A stretch of DNA of 64,000 nucleotides from Scedosporium boydii (lineage: Eukaryota; Ascomycota; Sordariomycetes; Microascales; Microascaceae). Under the pieces are notes generated by a model. That model did not search any database and was not told where the DNA came from. It worked only from the letters and a program-made list of their open reading frames with translations. How positions within the stretch are numbered: position 1 is the stretch's first letter; each line of letters starts with the position of its first letter. The position numbers and the translations under genes were made by a program. The stretch is taken from positions 1 through 64,000 of the forward strand of contig NJFT01000190.1 in the NCBI GenBank assembly GCA_002221725.1, given 5' to 3'. Of this stretch, positions 32,402 through 43,073 are shown piece after piece.

Positions 32402-33370
32402 TCATTTACTCTCAGGAACTGGCCGATGTCCGCTCTTCGCGCAAAACTCCGCCATCTTCTTCATCACCTCAGCACTCCTCGAAGGCCGAACCGTCTCCAT
32501 CGCCTGCCGAAAGTGCGCCGCCGTCGTCTTGCGCAGCGGGATGCCCCCCTGGACCTCTCCGCGCGTGTGGCTGTCGACGATCTGCTTAAAGGGGACCCAC
32601 TCGGCGTACGCAGCCGCGACGGTGACGAGCTGTATGAGTTCCGAAACCGAATAACCGCCCGTGCTCGCAGCGATCGCGTCGATGCTGATATCGTCGCCCA
32701 GAGGCTCGCCCTCGAGACGGGTGCGGAGAATGCGCTTGCGGGCTTCGGAGTCGGGGAGGTCGACATAGGCTCGGATTGTGAGACGTTCGAGGACTGCTTC
32801 GTCGATCTCGTACGGGCGGTCAGAAGCGACGATGACGATGGGGCCGCTGGTGTCGGAGGCGCTGCGTAGGTCGGCAAGGAATCGATTGACGAGTCGAGTG
32901 TGTTGTTGAAATTGGAGTCCCGAACGGGGCCCGAACAGGGAATCGGCGTTGTCGACGAAAATTATGCTCGAGGGTTTGCTCCTCGCCTCGAGAAAGATGC
33001 GTTGCAGTTGCTTCTCCATCCCAAAAGGCGTGACGGATTGAATGTCGGCCATGGTAAGAGATACGAGAGTGGCGTCGAGGAATTTGGCGATTTCTTCAAC
33101 CATGGTCGTCTTCCCCGTGCCAGGAAATCCATACAAGAGGAGTCGAGGAGTGGGTGCTCGGGCAAGCGCACCGAAGGCGTCTTTGGAGGGGACACCACGC
33201 ACGAGGATGGGCATCAGCTGCCTTGCTAGCTGCCTGGTCATACGCGTGTGCTTGAATGACGCCCAGGCACGGGTTCGGAGGATGTTGGCGAGTCCGACAT
33301 CCATTTGGGCCTGAGTATTGGGGGCCCGTGGGCTGCCAGGGGAGCCCGGTGCCAGGTTTGGGGAGGCCAT
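32402..33370 (-). CDS. AAA ATPase, Vps4/katanin-like fold with altered catalytic residues
   Basis: Intronless 322-aa single AAA domain with a short proline/serine N-terminus and no MIT or transmembrane region. Walker A is GFPGTGKT at residues 81-88 and intact. Walker B is IIFVDNAD, so the catalytic Glu of the usual DE pair is Asn141. The sensor-1 region reads IVIVASDRP instead of the usual ATNRP. The arginine-finger region usually contains RRF..RI and reads VLERLTIRAYVDLPD. A YSVSELIQLVTVAAAYA helix and the C-terminal helix follow as in the meiotic-clade AAA proteins. The protein should bind ATP, but hydrolysis may be weak or absent (inference). It could be a divergent remodelling factor or a pseudo-ATPase; the partner is unknown. 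Confidence 0.85.
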   Translation of the reverse strand: MASPNLAPGSPGSPRAPNTQAQMDVGLANILRTRAWASFKHTRMTRQLARQLMPILVRGVPSKDAFGALARAPTPRLLLYGFPGTGKTTMVEEIAKFLDATLVSLTMADIQSVTPFGMEKQLQRIFLEARSKPSSIIFVDNADSLFGPRSGLQFQQHTRLVNRFLADLRSASDTSGPIVIVASDRPYEIDEAVLERLTIRAYVDLPDSEARKRILRTRLEGEPLGDDISIDAIAASTGGYSVSELIQLVTVAAAYAEWVPFKQIVDSHTRGEVQGGIPLRKTTAAHFRQAMETVRPSRSAEVMKKMAEFCAKSGHRPVPESK

Positions 33371-34051
33371 GGTTTTCCGTACGCAAGCACCTTGATGAGA
33401 TTAGGACTCGTCAGTTTGATAAGGAAATAAGGGTAAGGCCTGACTTCGGGGTCGTGGGAAAGTACTGCAAAGCTGGAAGATGTTGGGCACCGAAGCGGAT
33501 TTCTATGCTGTCGTTCCCAGACCTCAACTAGCTCGGGATGGGGGATATTTGATGGTAGGCAGGTGTATCCTCTTGAACAAAGGACCTCAAAAATCATCCG
33601 TCGTAAGAGCAGCTGAAGTCTCAAAGCAGGGATTGAAAAGTTGGCCATTCCTTAACTGGGATCCATTCTTGTCAATAACAAAGGGGTATGCACGCCCAAA
33701 TGCGGTTTGCCATCTTGGCCTGAGATTGAATGCTCCTCTCGCCTCCTTTGTCCTGGCAAACTCGTCTTGAATTTTTTTTTTGAGCATTAACAAATAGCCA
33801 ACCTTGGAGGCCTGAAACCGCCCAAACCACCCTGCTTGGTGTTCCAATCCGTCAGCAGCCATGGCATTCCAGTTGTCAAAGGAACGCATCTGCAGGGCTC
33901 GCTAGCTCTGAAGTCTATGGATTGAAGTAGAATACACGCTCATATCATGGCTAGCATAAAGTACAACTGGGGCTTGCCCTCCACCTAATTTTTTCTCCTT
34001 TGTCCTTTTCTAGACCTTGTGGCTTCTGTTTCTCGCCTCCGGTCCTCAAAG
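33371..34051. other. Intergenic, AAA gene promoter and 3' flank
   Basis: Open frames on both strands (minus 33238-33648 overlaps the ATPase start) show no motif. Contains a T-run at about 33771-33780. Confidence 0.5.
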
Positions 34052-35618
34052 TTAGACAGCCCCCCACCTCTCCGTCGACGGCTGATTCTCATGCTGCTGG
34101 GAATACTGCACCGTCACCACATCCGTCCTCATAATAACCCCGTCGGCTGGCTTCGACAACCTCCCCGTGCTATCGCCGGGTCCGATCTGATTATGGTGGT
34201 TATTTTCGTTGCCACTGAGGATGTCTTCCTGGCTGTCGTCCTTGACAATAGTGAGACCTAGCTCGTCGCGGAGTTTGGACTTGGGCTTTCGCTGGCCGAG
34301 CTCGTAGCCGGCTTTGCTGCCCGTGCTGTAGTCTTCGAAATAGCGGGGTGTGCGTTTGGTGGACTTGTTGGAGCTGAAAGGGTTGCGGCGCATGATGAGG
34401 TCCATGAGGGGTTGGAGGATGGGAATGGAGCAGGCGACGATGATGGTGCTCCCTTCGATGCTGTACACGGATTTTCAGTTAGAGCAGTGATTTTGATTGA
34501 AAGATTGGGTGGTACTCTTGAATACTTACACGGTCCAGATGACGAGGTCGGCAGTATCGTCTAAGAAACTGGTTAGTATCCCGCGGTTATGAACGACGTC
34601 TGCGTTGACGGTTGGATGTCTGCCCAACTTACACGAAAAGTCCGGGCTCTTGAGAGAGGGGATTCGAGTCGTCTTGTAAATGGCAACGATTCCGGAGCTG
34701 AAGATTCATCTTAGCAATCACCGTACTGTAATAACCAAATTTGCCCTCATCGTTTGACGTACATGGAGCCAATGCCCAGGGCTACACAGAGCGCAATCTT
34801 CTTGCGAAGAGAGAGCTGAAGCTGGAAGAGGACGACCGTCGGGTAGATGGCGAGGTAAAGGTCAACAAAAGCAGAGAAACCTAGAGTCCTGTCAGTCCGC
34901 CTCTTCAACTGTAATCGGTCTCGGGCGCCTGGTAGCGGAAGTCAACTTACAACCAGCATAGATACAGTAGCCGACCAGAATATTCGGATCGAAACACTTC
35001 CCCTCGACAGAAAAATCCCATAGGGCTCGCGCAGGCATGCATCGACCTAAGAGAACGCCAACGGTCGCGAACAAGGTCAATTGGCACCAGATACCCATCC
35101 ACCACAGAAACCACCGATGATAACGTTGCGGATTCAACAGGCGCTGAAGGAGCACGACGACCGCCATCTTGGGGAGACCGAAGGACATGACGCCGGGACA
35201 GAAGGCAGCAGTCGTCCATAGGATGGCGCCCGTTTTCTGCTCGGTTGAGAGGAGGGAGAAATGCTTGCCGTTACCGGATGCTACGGCCATGGTTGAGAAG
35301 GCCGTCGAGATCCAACTGCATACCTATCGAGAAAGAAGCGCGTTTAGCATCACCAAGCCACCCTATGCAGGTACACAGGTCGCAAAAGCGCGCCAAGAGA
35401 GGGCTCGGACAGCATTCAGATTGGGCTGGCGCGCTTACCTGTGCGGCGACAGTGAACCAGTCGTCGCTCTGTAGTTTCCCCATAATCTTTCCTCGGACGT
35501 AGAGACGCGCAATGACGAAGAGGGTGCTGAAAGCCGTGACGGCCCAGCATATTGCGATGGTGTAAGGACCTTTGTCCTGGGCGACCCATTCGGGCGAGCC
35601 CTCTGGTGGGTTGGCCAT
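34052..35618 (-). CDS. Rhodopsin-domain (PTH11-like) integral membrane protein
   Basis: 391-aa, about 7-TM protein of the fungal rhodopsin/SAT4 domain family, some of whose members act as surface-sensing receptors. Six minus-strand exons in phase: 35618-35439, 35323-34951, 34880-34763, 34697-34633, 34561-34531 and 34460-34052. Typical segments are WAVTAFSTLFVIARLYVRGK, LQSDDWFTVAAQVCSWI, WFLWWMGIWCQLTLFATVGV with GRCMP, FSAFVDLYLAIYPTVVLF, LGIGSMSGIVAIYKTTRIPS and DLVIWTVIEGSTIIVACSIP. The C-terminal 110 residues are a hydrophilic tail. The frame is open upstream to an ATG at 35738, but MANPPEGSPEW at 35618 is the more usual start. There is no CFEM domain. Confidence 0.92.
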
Positions 35619-36261
35619 CTTGGGGAGCGGCGCTTCCAGTTGATGGATATAGCCTCGGACGAAGACGAACGAAAGGAAAAGAAGTTTAAAAGTTCTCAAA
35701 ATAGGTGGGGCTGTTCTCGGTTTAAAAAAGGGAGGCAAAGGAGTCTAGCCGCGTCTTAGGGGGTGGAAAGGAGAGTCTCGCGATGGTAACATTCCCGGAT
35801 TCTGTCAAGTCTCTGATTCCTGTGTATCAGTTTTTGATTTATTTTTTTTTTCTTGTCTTCCTGGTTTCCAAAAAACAAGGTTCCTTCTAAGGCTGGCTAT
35901 TAATTGACAATGGATTTTCTTCAGTGAGAGACACAGGGAAGGTGGTTATGGGAAGGAGGTTAAAAGGTCAAATGCCGATCGATATACAACGTCTTATGCG
36001 ACATCCAACCCTTGATGGAACCTCGTTGACGACCCAAGGCTCGAGAAAAACCGATAGACAGGATAAAGATGCTGGGCTATTGATGCTGTTTGGTGTTGAA
36101 GGCCAGGAAGGCAAGTGCCACATCAGGGGCAAAGGCGAGGCACGGAACGCATGGGTTGATGGGCACCTCGCCATTGGGCTTTTCCAGCAGTCTCGGCGAA
36201 GGTAAAAACGGTCTTCTACCGGGGCTTGGAGGAGAATGCCGGTCCGTTATCACCTCACACT
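35619..36261. other. Intergenic, promoter side of the rhodopsin-domain gene
   Basis: Contains a T-run at about 35840-35850. No gene seen. Confidence 0.5.
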
Positions 36262-36456
36262 TAAACCTATACAGGGTTCTTAAAAGTTATCTTGAGAGAT
36301 CAGATTCACCGCCTGATATATCTCATGACAGGTCCTAGTTAAGTATTTTCAAATATAAAATATTAGGAAGTATACCTATTTAACACTTCATCTGGGATAT
36401 GTTAGGTGGTGCCGATGATCTCTCGCACTAACGTTTAAGATCCCGGTATAGGTTTA
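36262..36456. repeat. MITE-like inverted-repeat element, copy 1
   Basis: 195 bp. Begins TAAACCTATACAGGGTTCTT and ends with the inverted match ending CCCGGTATAGGTTTA. The two arms pair for roughly the outer 40 bp well and further inward less well. No coding capacity. Shares sequence with copies 2-4. Confidence 0.8.
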
Positions 36457-36786
36457 TTCCCCGGTCTGACCATTTCCTGCTATTCCTGACCCAATGCCCG
36501 ACGTGCGTGTTCTCCTTGGGGTCTCTCTAGTACCGATGATGTAGTAGTTTCCAGTGGAGTGAAACGCAGACTGGGGTTTTGAAAAGTTAATAATTCAAGG
36601 TAATGACAAAAGGCCTGCCGATCATCTTCCTTTCTGGCAGGCATGAACCTTCAGCGCCCAGAATAAGTCCTCAAGGTGACAAAGGAAGCGCAGGACCAAG
36701 TTGTCACATGTACGGAAGCCCGCTCCATGGAGAACATACTACCCAAATTCGGTCGAGGAGAACAATATTTCTTATCTTGTGCAAAG
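36457..36786. other. Spacer between MITE-like copies 1 and 2
   Basis: 330 bp with a short frame (plus 36603-36815) but no recognised motif. Confidence 0.4.
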
Positions 36787-36979
36787 TAAACCTATACCGG
36801 GATCTTAAACGTTAGCGTGGGAGATCAGATCCTACCGCCTGACACTAATGACAAGTACTACATAAGTATCTTCAAATACAAATTTTTAAAAGATATACCC
36901 ATTCGGTACTTGATCTGGGATATGTTAGGTGGTGGCAATGATCTCTCGCACTAACGTTTAAGATCCCTGGAGAGGTTTA
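36787..36979. repeat. MITE-like inverted-repeat element, copy 2
   Basis: 193 bp. Left arm TAAACCTATACCGGGATCTT, then AAACGTTAG; right arm is its inverse, ending GATCCCTGGAGAGGTTTA. Internal part includes GATCTGGGATATGTTAGGTG, also in copy 1. Confidence 0.8.
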
Positions 36980-37980
36980 TCCTTCAGGAATCACGCTGTT
37001 CATGCAGGAGAAGCAAATTCCGCTGAGGCGAGAGAGAAGGGTGCCGAGATACCGACCAAAGCTACCAGGATTCACAAAAATATACCAGGCCCGTACAGGG
37101 AGCGGCTGTTGGGGCCTTGTTAGAAGCTTTACTGAACGGGGAGGGTGGCGTAGTTGGCGGCTGACACTACTGGTCGGGAATTGCTCCAAAGTTTCCTTCC
37201 TCCACATTCATCGTCGGTGTATCCGTGCTTCCGGGTGGAGTTGTCGTTGACATTTTTGGAGAAGATGTGTGCACGAAGTACTTCGTACCGAGGGAGGCGG
37301 CTGGGAAAGGTTGTTGTCTCTTTGGTACCGGCCCACCCACCGGAGATCTCTGAAGGAGGCAGCAAGGTATTATTCCGAAGTTCCTGTCTACGAAGTAACA
37401 ACATAGAGATCTCCGTCGCCATGCCCTCCACTAATAATGTCGATTCGGGGTGTTCGGAGCAGTTCAGATATGAAGTGTCAAGTTGTGATCCAGAGCCCAG
37501 GTTCACCATGGGTTCTGGTTGGAGACGAGCATGATAGAGTTGGATATCCCCTCACGTAAAGGTCTTGGCATAGCTCTAGCGTAATGTATGGATGCAGTAT
37601 TGTAGAACTGGAGCTGGTCAATCAAACCTTGACCCCCACTGGCAGATCCCACATGAAATGCAAGAATGAAGAATCGAATACTTGTAGTGCCATTATAACT
37701 GGCCAATATCCACAGGTTCTTTTGAGTTCGGAGCCAAGGCGTTGCTAGTCCGCTCACTGTAACTTTGTAATATGATAGAAAACGATCATCTCCCCCGTTG
37801 AGTCCACCCAACATTCTCTCCTTTCGGATTCTGCCGCTTGAAAGGCCTTGTCGGTATCTTTGGCGCCACAGGAACATCAACTCTCCCTCCTCGCCGATGT
37901 CAAAGCCCGAGCCTCGGTAAAATGGTACAACTGCTTACCGGGTATTCTGACAATTTCTCGAGCGTACTTTTACTTCATAA
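36980..37980. other. Gene-empty spacer between MITE-like elements
   Basis: Mutually overlapping frames (plus 37154-37534, minus 37129-37509, minus 37503-37880) without motifs. Possibly decayed repeat DNA. Confidence 0.4.
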
Positions 37981-38180
37981 TAATCCTAGGCCTGAGTTTT
38001 AAATGTTAGTCTGTGAGATCAGATCCCACCACCTGACCTATCTCATGACAGGTACTAAATAAGTATTTTCAAATACAAACCGTTAGAGGATATACCCCTT
38101 GCTAAAACACTTGATCTAAGATATGCCCGGTGGCAGGGAGGATCTCTCGAGCTAACGTTTAAACCCCTGGTATAGGTTTA
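37981..38180. repeat. MITE-like inverted-repeat element, copy 3
   Basis: About 200 bp. The left terminus is decayed (CCTAGGCCTGAGTTTTAAAT), but the inner arm GTGAGATCAGATCCCACCAC and the right end CCCCTGGTATAGGTTTA match the family. Confidence 0.7.
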
Positions 38181-38189
38181 GTTTACTTT

Positions 38190-38303
38190 CAAACCTAAAG
38201 TATTACGAAATAGAAGATGCACTCGTTTAACACTTAATCTAGGATATGTCAGGTGGCGGCGAGGATCTCTCGAGCTAACGTTGAAAACCCTGGTATAGGT
38301 TTA
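38190..38303. repeat. MITE-like element, copy 4, right half only
   Basis: Starts inside the element (TTTCAAACCTAAAGTATTAC aligns with the centre of copy 3) and ends CCCTGGTATAGGTTTA. It lies in tandem directly after copy 3, as if the right half had been duplicated. Confidence 0.7.
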
Positions 38304-40143
38304 CTTGTAAACATTGACCCGTGGTCTCCAGAAAGAGCAGTTGGGGGAATACGACGTTCGTCCCCACTGCTGGCTTGTACGCATAGATTACTTCGTATAA
38401 GACAAGACTAGGGGCCCAGACCCTTAATCCCTGAAAATTAGGCGCCCCCGGCTCTTCCGCGGCCGGGGAACACTCGCCTGCGTTCCAAGTGGAAATGAAT
38501 TGGTCTCCAGTAATTACCCTTTCCCTCTTTCGGACGCCGTCCCTGCAGCGGAAAGCAATCCCCCCCCGCCGTTTGTGCAATACGGAGTACACTAGTCGAA
38601 GGCGAGAGAAGGGGTAAGAAATAAGGTGGGCAGATGAACTGGACCAGAACCAATTTTAAATCACTTTAGGCTCAAGCTAGGACGGGTAACACCCGTCTGC
38701 TTAATTTTGGGGTCAGGTCCACACTGACAGCGGTTGGGTTCGAACGACCGTTTGACTAGGTGCTAGAAGGATGGAAGAGGGTGACCTGGATCAACCGCCT
38801 TCCCGCCTCTTTCAAAGAGAATACTAAACTCATCTGTGGGAAGCGATGGATCAGTCGAAATGAAATGCCTGCAATCTCTTCAGGGCTTTGATGGAGAATC
38901 TCGGGGTATTATAAGACCGGCTTAGCCGGCTCTCCGCTTCAACCTTCGACGCGTAACCTCGTCCCCTTCTCCACATTATCCACAACAATTGACAAGCATC
39001 CGACCGGGAGAAACAAGTTTGACTTTGCTTGAGGCTAGAGGTACCAAGGTACACACCGCCTGTTCTTGGGCAGCTTGACAGTTGGGGAGTGATCAGCGAA
39101 AATCTGAAATGTGACAGAAGCGTTCTGCCTGCCCAAAGAAATTTCATGGCATAGCATTCTCCGTGAGGTTGCATCAAAACTGATAAAAAGGCGCTTCGAC
39201 TTCGGTCCTACAAGTTTGAGGAAATGTTCATTTCTGCGACCGTTGTCAAACAAGTGTTCAAGTCCTGGAACACGTAGCATACGTATACTTCGGTATACTT
39301 CGTGCAATACGGAATAATTCGAGTCTCGCGGGGGTCAAGAAGCAACCTACGAGCCTCCAACATTCAAAAAATCAATTGATAACTTGAAACTTTGAGACCT
39401 TGAAATATGGCTTTTTCGGCTCGTGCAACCCGACCTAATCAACAAGCTTTGGGGGACGAGAGGTTGCTCCATGGGGGGAACCCATTGAGTTTACTTTTCC
39501 TAATGTCTGCCTTTGCGTGTCACATCCACTGTCATCACTCTAATCCCCTTTCACCTGCATGCGACGCACATCCACGAACACTCCCCGTCCATGTTCCCTG
39601 GTATCCAGGTTTGCCCCCATCACCTCCCCTCACGAAACCGGGCAGTCGTGTAGCATCAAGGCAAGGGGTGGATGTGTGGAGTTCCGCAAGCAATTCGATA
39701 GTCGAAAACTGCCACATTCGTCGAAGCCTAGAACTAAAGCTCTCCCTCACGACGGTGAAGAGGCGAGATCCCAGTATCGAGATACGGAAACCCAACGACA
39801 AATATTGATAACCCGAAATGTAAGAGGTGATGCCGAATGAACAGAATAGGGATAGCATGTTCTGTCTCTTCCAAAACGGGTCTTCTGAACCTCCGACCGC
39901 CAGAGAATGGTACCGAGGACGACCCCCACCGGGTTCACTCCCTCTCTTTTATTCTCCTTGACGTCCTCCCCCTTTTCAAGGAACGGCGACACCATCTCGC
40001 TTCACCCGCACTTCCCCGTCCCTCCCTGTGTCATCCCGTATTATATCGTAATATCTGGAACCTTGTTCATCCCGCCTATATCCTGTAGCGCAGTCTCGGG
40101 ATATTATCAAACCCAAATCAAGAACCCGGAGAATAAAGCAAGC
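38304..40143. other. Gene-empty stretch upstream of the O-methyltransferase
   Basis: 1.8 kb with several short frames on both strands but no recognisable product. The last 300 bp, C/T-rich, is the likely promoter and 5' leader of the methyltransferase. Confidence 0.5.
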
Positions 40144-41773
40144 ATGGCTACCAACGGCACCACCCCCAACGGAACCAACGGTGTCAACGGCGATCAGCCC
40201 GCCGTTGACGTCTCCATTGCCATCAGCCCCAACAACATCGATGCCATTCCCAGTCTCCTCAAGGACATCACCGCCGGCGTTGCTGCTCTCGAGACTGGCG
40301 GCGACGAGGCTCGCCATGACCTGCTTATCAAGGCACGCACTCTCGTGCAGTCTCTGGAGACGCCGAGGGAAACCATGGTCAAGCACTGCTGGGCTCAGGT
40401 GAGAGGGGTCTTTTTTCCAGCTTCCCCACGTAGTTTGTTCCTTGTAACCCGCTAATATGCCATGTTGCCCCAATAAGACCGGTGCCATGGCTGGCCTTTG
40501 TTTCGGTGTCGATACCGGTTTGTGGAAGTTGATGGTCAAGAACGGCGACAGGCCGCAAAAGGTCAGCGAATTGGCTGAGGCTATCGGAGTTGAGCCACAG
40601 CTTTTGGGTGAGTTTCTTCCCAACCCGCATCTCGTTTCGGTCCACAATCAGGTTCCGGGACATGTGACGCGGATAGGCAGGCTAAGACGCCGCAGGCCGA
40701 CTCATGCGCCATCTTGGTGCTATGGGGTATGTCACCGAGACTGCCATGGACGAGTACAAGCCGACCAATTACTCCAAGGCCATGAGCATCCCCATTATCG
40801 GTGACGGATATCTTGCTATGTAAGTGAAATCTCTTGCATAACCTTGCGAGCAACTGTCAATGACGGGCTTTGACTAACCATGTCTTGCGTTCCGCTCCTT
40901 CTCCATCCAGGCTCTCATGCACCAGCCAAGGCCCCCTCAAATTCCACGAATACAGCCGCAAGCGAGGATTCAAGAACCCCACCGACGCCAAGGACACCTC
41001 CATGATGTACGGCTACAAGACCGACATGGACATGTTCGCCTGGCAGCAGTCCCTCGGCTATGGCCCGCACTTCAACAACCACATGGGTGGGTACCGCCAG
41101 GGTCGTCCCCCGTGGATGGGTCCCAACTTCTACCCCGTCAAGGAGCGCCTTATCGAGGGAGCCGATACTAATCCTGAGGCGGCGTTCCTGGTTGACATTG
41201 GTGGGAGCGTCGGTCATGATTTAACGGAGTTCCACCGCCATCATCCCGATGCTCCTGGCAAGCTCATCCTTCAAGATCTACCTGTTGTTATTGGGCAGAT
41301 CCAAGACCTGGATAAGGCCGTTACTCCCATGGAGTATGACTTCCATACCGAGCAGCCCATCAAAGGTGAGGACCAAGCAGGCACAGCCCCGAAACATTTC
41401 ATGCCATTCTGGTTTCGCGCAACACAAGTGGAAAAGTTACTGACTCGCCTCACCAGGTGCTCGCGCCTACTACATGCACTCCGTCCTCCACGATTGGCCC
41501 GACAGCGTCTGCGGAAGCATCCTCGGCCGCATCAAGGAGGCCATGAAGCCCGGCTACAGCAAACTCCTCATCAACGAGAACGTCATCCCGTCGACGGGGA
41601 CCTACTGGGAGACTTCCGCCCTCGACATGGTCATGCTGACCCTCTTCTGCTCTTCCGAGCGTACCGAGACTGATTGGTATAACTTGCTCGAGAAGCAGGC
41701 TGGGTTGAAGATTGTGAAGATTTGGAGTGGTGGAAAGGGTGTTGAGAGTTTGATTGAGTGTGAGCTTCCTTGA
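40144..41773 (+). CDS. SAM-dependent O-methyltransferase (COMT-like)
   Basis: 426-aa enzyme. Exons are 40144-40398, 40478-40607, 40696-40819, 40911-41365 and 41457-41773, all in phase. The N-terminal helical dimerisation/winged-helix part includes DRPQKVSELAEAIGVEPQLL, joined by splicing to GRLMRHLGAMGYVTE. The SAM site is AAFLVDIGGSVGHDLTEFHR near residue 260, followed by LILQDLPVVIGQI. The conserved catalytic His333 sits in YYMHSVLHDWPD, and the C-terminal KLLINENVIP and LDMVMLTLFCSSERTETDW fit the family. It transfers a methyl group to a hydroxyl of a small aromatic or polyketide-like substrate. It stands alone without a core synthase, so the pathway is not evident. The open frame extends upstream of 40144, but the Asn/Gly/Thr-rich start MATNGTTPNG is typical. 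Confidence 0.93.
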
Positions 41774-43073
41774 TTTTCAGGACTCTGAAGTAGGATATCG
41801 GTTGGCTCCGAAGGGACGGGGCTAGAGCACACCCACTTTGCATACCCGCCGCCTTAAGGATAATAAAACACAATGATTGATGACGAAAGATCTGTCTCAT
41901 GAACTTGTGCCCGTCCCTGAACAAGATAAATGAACGATGGCAGAGTATCTTAATGTATATTTCTGTCTGACCATGGATATGTCGAATTGTCAAACATTCT
42001 TCGCCATTACTTCTCCTAGAGAAGAACATAGATACAGAAGGCATCTTGTGCAACCATGTAGTTGACTTAGTTGGCTGGTCTAAAGCGGAGGGCGAGAACA
42101 TTATGACTAGTTTACCATCTGAATCGGCACATCGCTGAATCTCTGGGGAAATGGGTTGGCAATACGGGTGCAAAGATATGGGTTCAGTTAGTGGATCGGT
42201 TATCAGTCCACCTTTGTGGTCGGAGATCCTGCCATGGACTCACGGCCCAACTAAACCCAGCTATCAGTGTGCACCCAAAGCCCTCGACCGGGGGTTTCCG
42301 AATGCTCCCTTTATCTCGTGAGGCTTCGCGTACGCCTTCCGGTCTCCTTCTAAAATTGCCCCTCGATATAACATATTTTCAGAGGTCTTCCGATATCTGT
42401 GAATCGCGCTCCTAAAACGCTTCGAGCGAAGTGTCAGTCTCGGCCACCAACACAGAGGACGGGGGTAATTCACTTACTCTCCCAAGCATTGTATAGGCTT
42501 CATCTCTGCGGAGGTCTCCAATGATTCAGGGTAGTAAGGCCCAAGCTACAGACGGCATGGGAATGTCTAGTCGACCTCTGACAAGGACATCAGGCAGGAC
42601 AGGAGACTGAAAAGCTCGCACCAAGACATTGTGCCTCCAAGAGTTCGGATATTTGCGAGAATGTTAATGGTTTCAATCGTGAGCGTCTGTTAAACAAGAC
42701 GAAATTGGTGGTGTGATTGAGGTTTGGACAGTTTTTAAAGACAGAGAGAAAGAGAGTTGGGGTGGAAGTGGACAATAAGAAGAGGAGTATTGGACGAGGA
42801 TTCTCCTGTGGTAATTCGATCTCATCTGCACCTTCCACCGTCTCCAAGCACATGGGAGGAAAGGGAAATTATTGGAAGGTGTACAGCGGCCTGGTGCTGG
42901 CATGTGCTTTCCACATTGTTCATACTGCCTTCCTTGTAACTGCTAACAGCCTCGTGTACATATCAACTTCTCCATAGACACAATGAACATCCATATTTGC
43001 ACTGTGACGTCATGTATTTATATGTTGTTTAATTTGGTAATAAAAAAAAGGCGATTACCATTAGTTTCTAGCT
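41774..43073. other. Intergenic, no gene recognised
   Basis: 1.3 kb between the convergent methyltransferase and the minus-strand gene. Scattered short frames only. Confidence 0.5.

Noticed and set aside
32426..33229. Long plus-strand frames opposite the AAA ATPase
   Set aside because: Shadow frames of a GC-rich real gene on the minus strand.
36980..37980. Overlapping ORFs of about 125 codons on both strands
   Set aside because: No motif, mutually overlapping, set between inverted-repeat elements; most likely chance frames.
36262..38303. CRISPR-like array
   Set aside because: The repeats are long, few, palindromic and unevenly spaced, and the organism is a fungus; they fit MITE-like elements.
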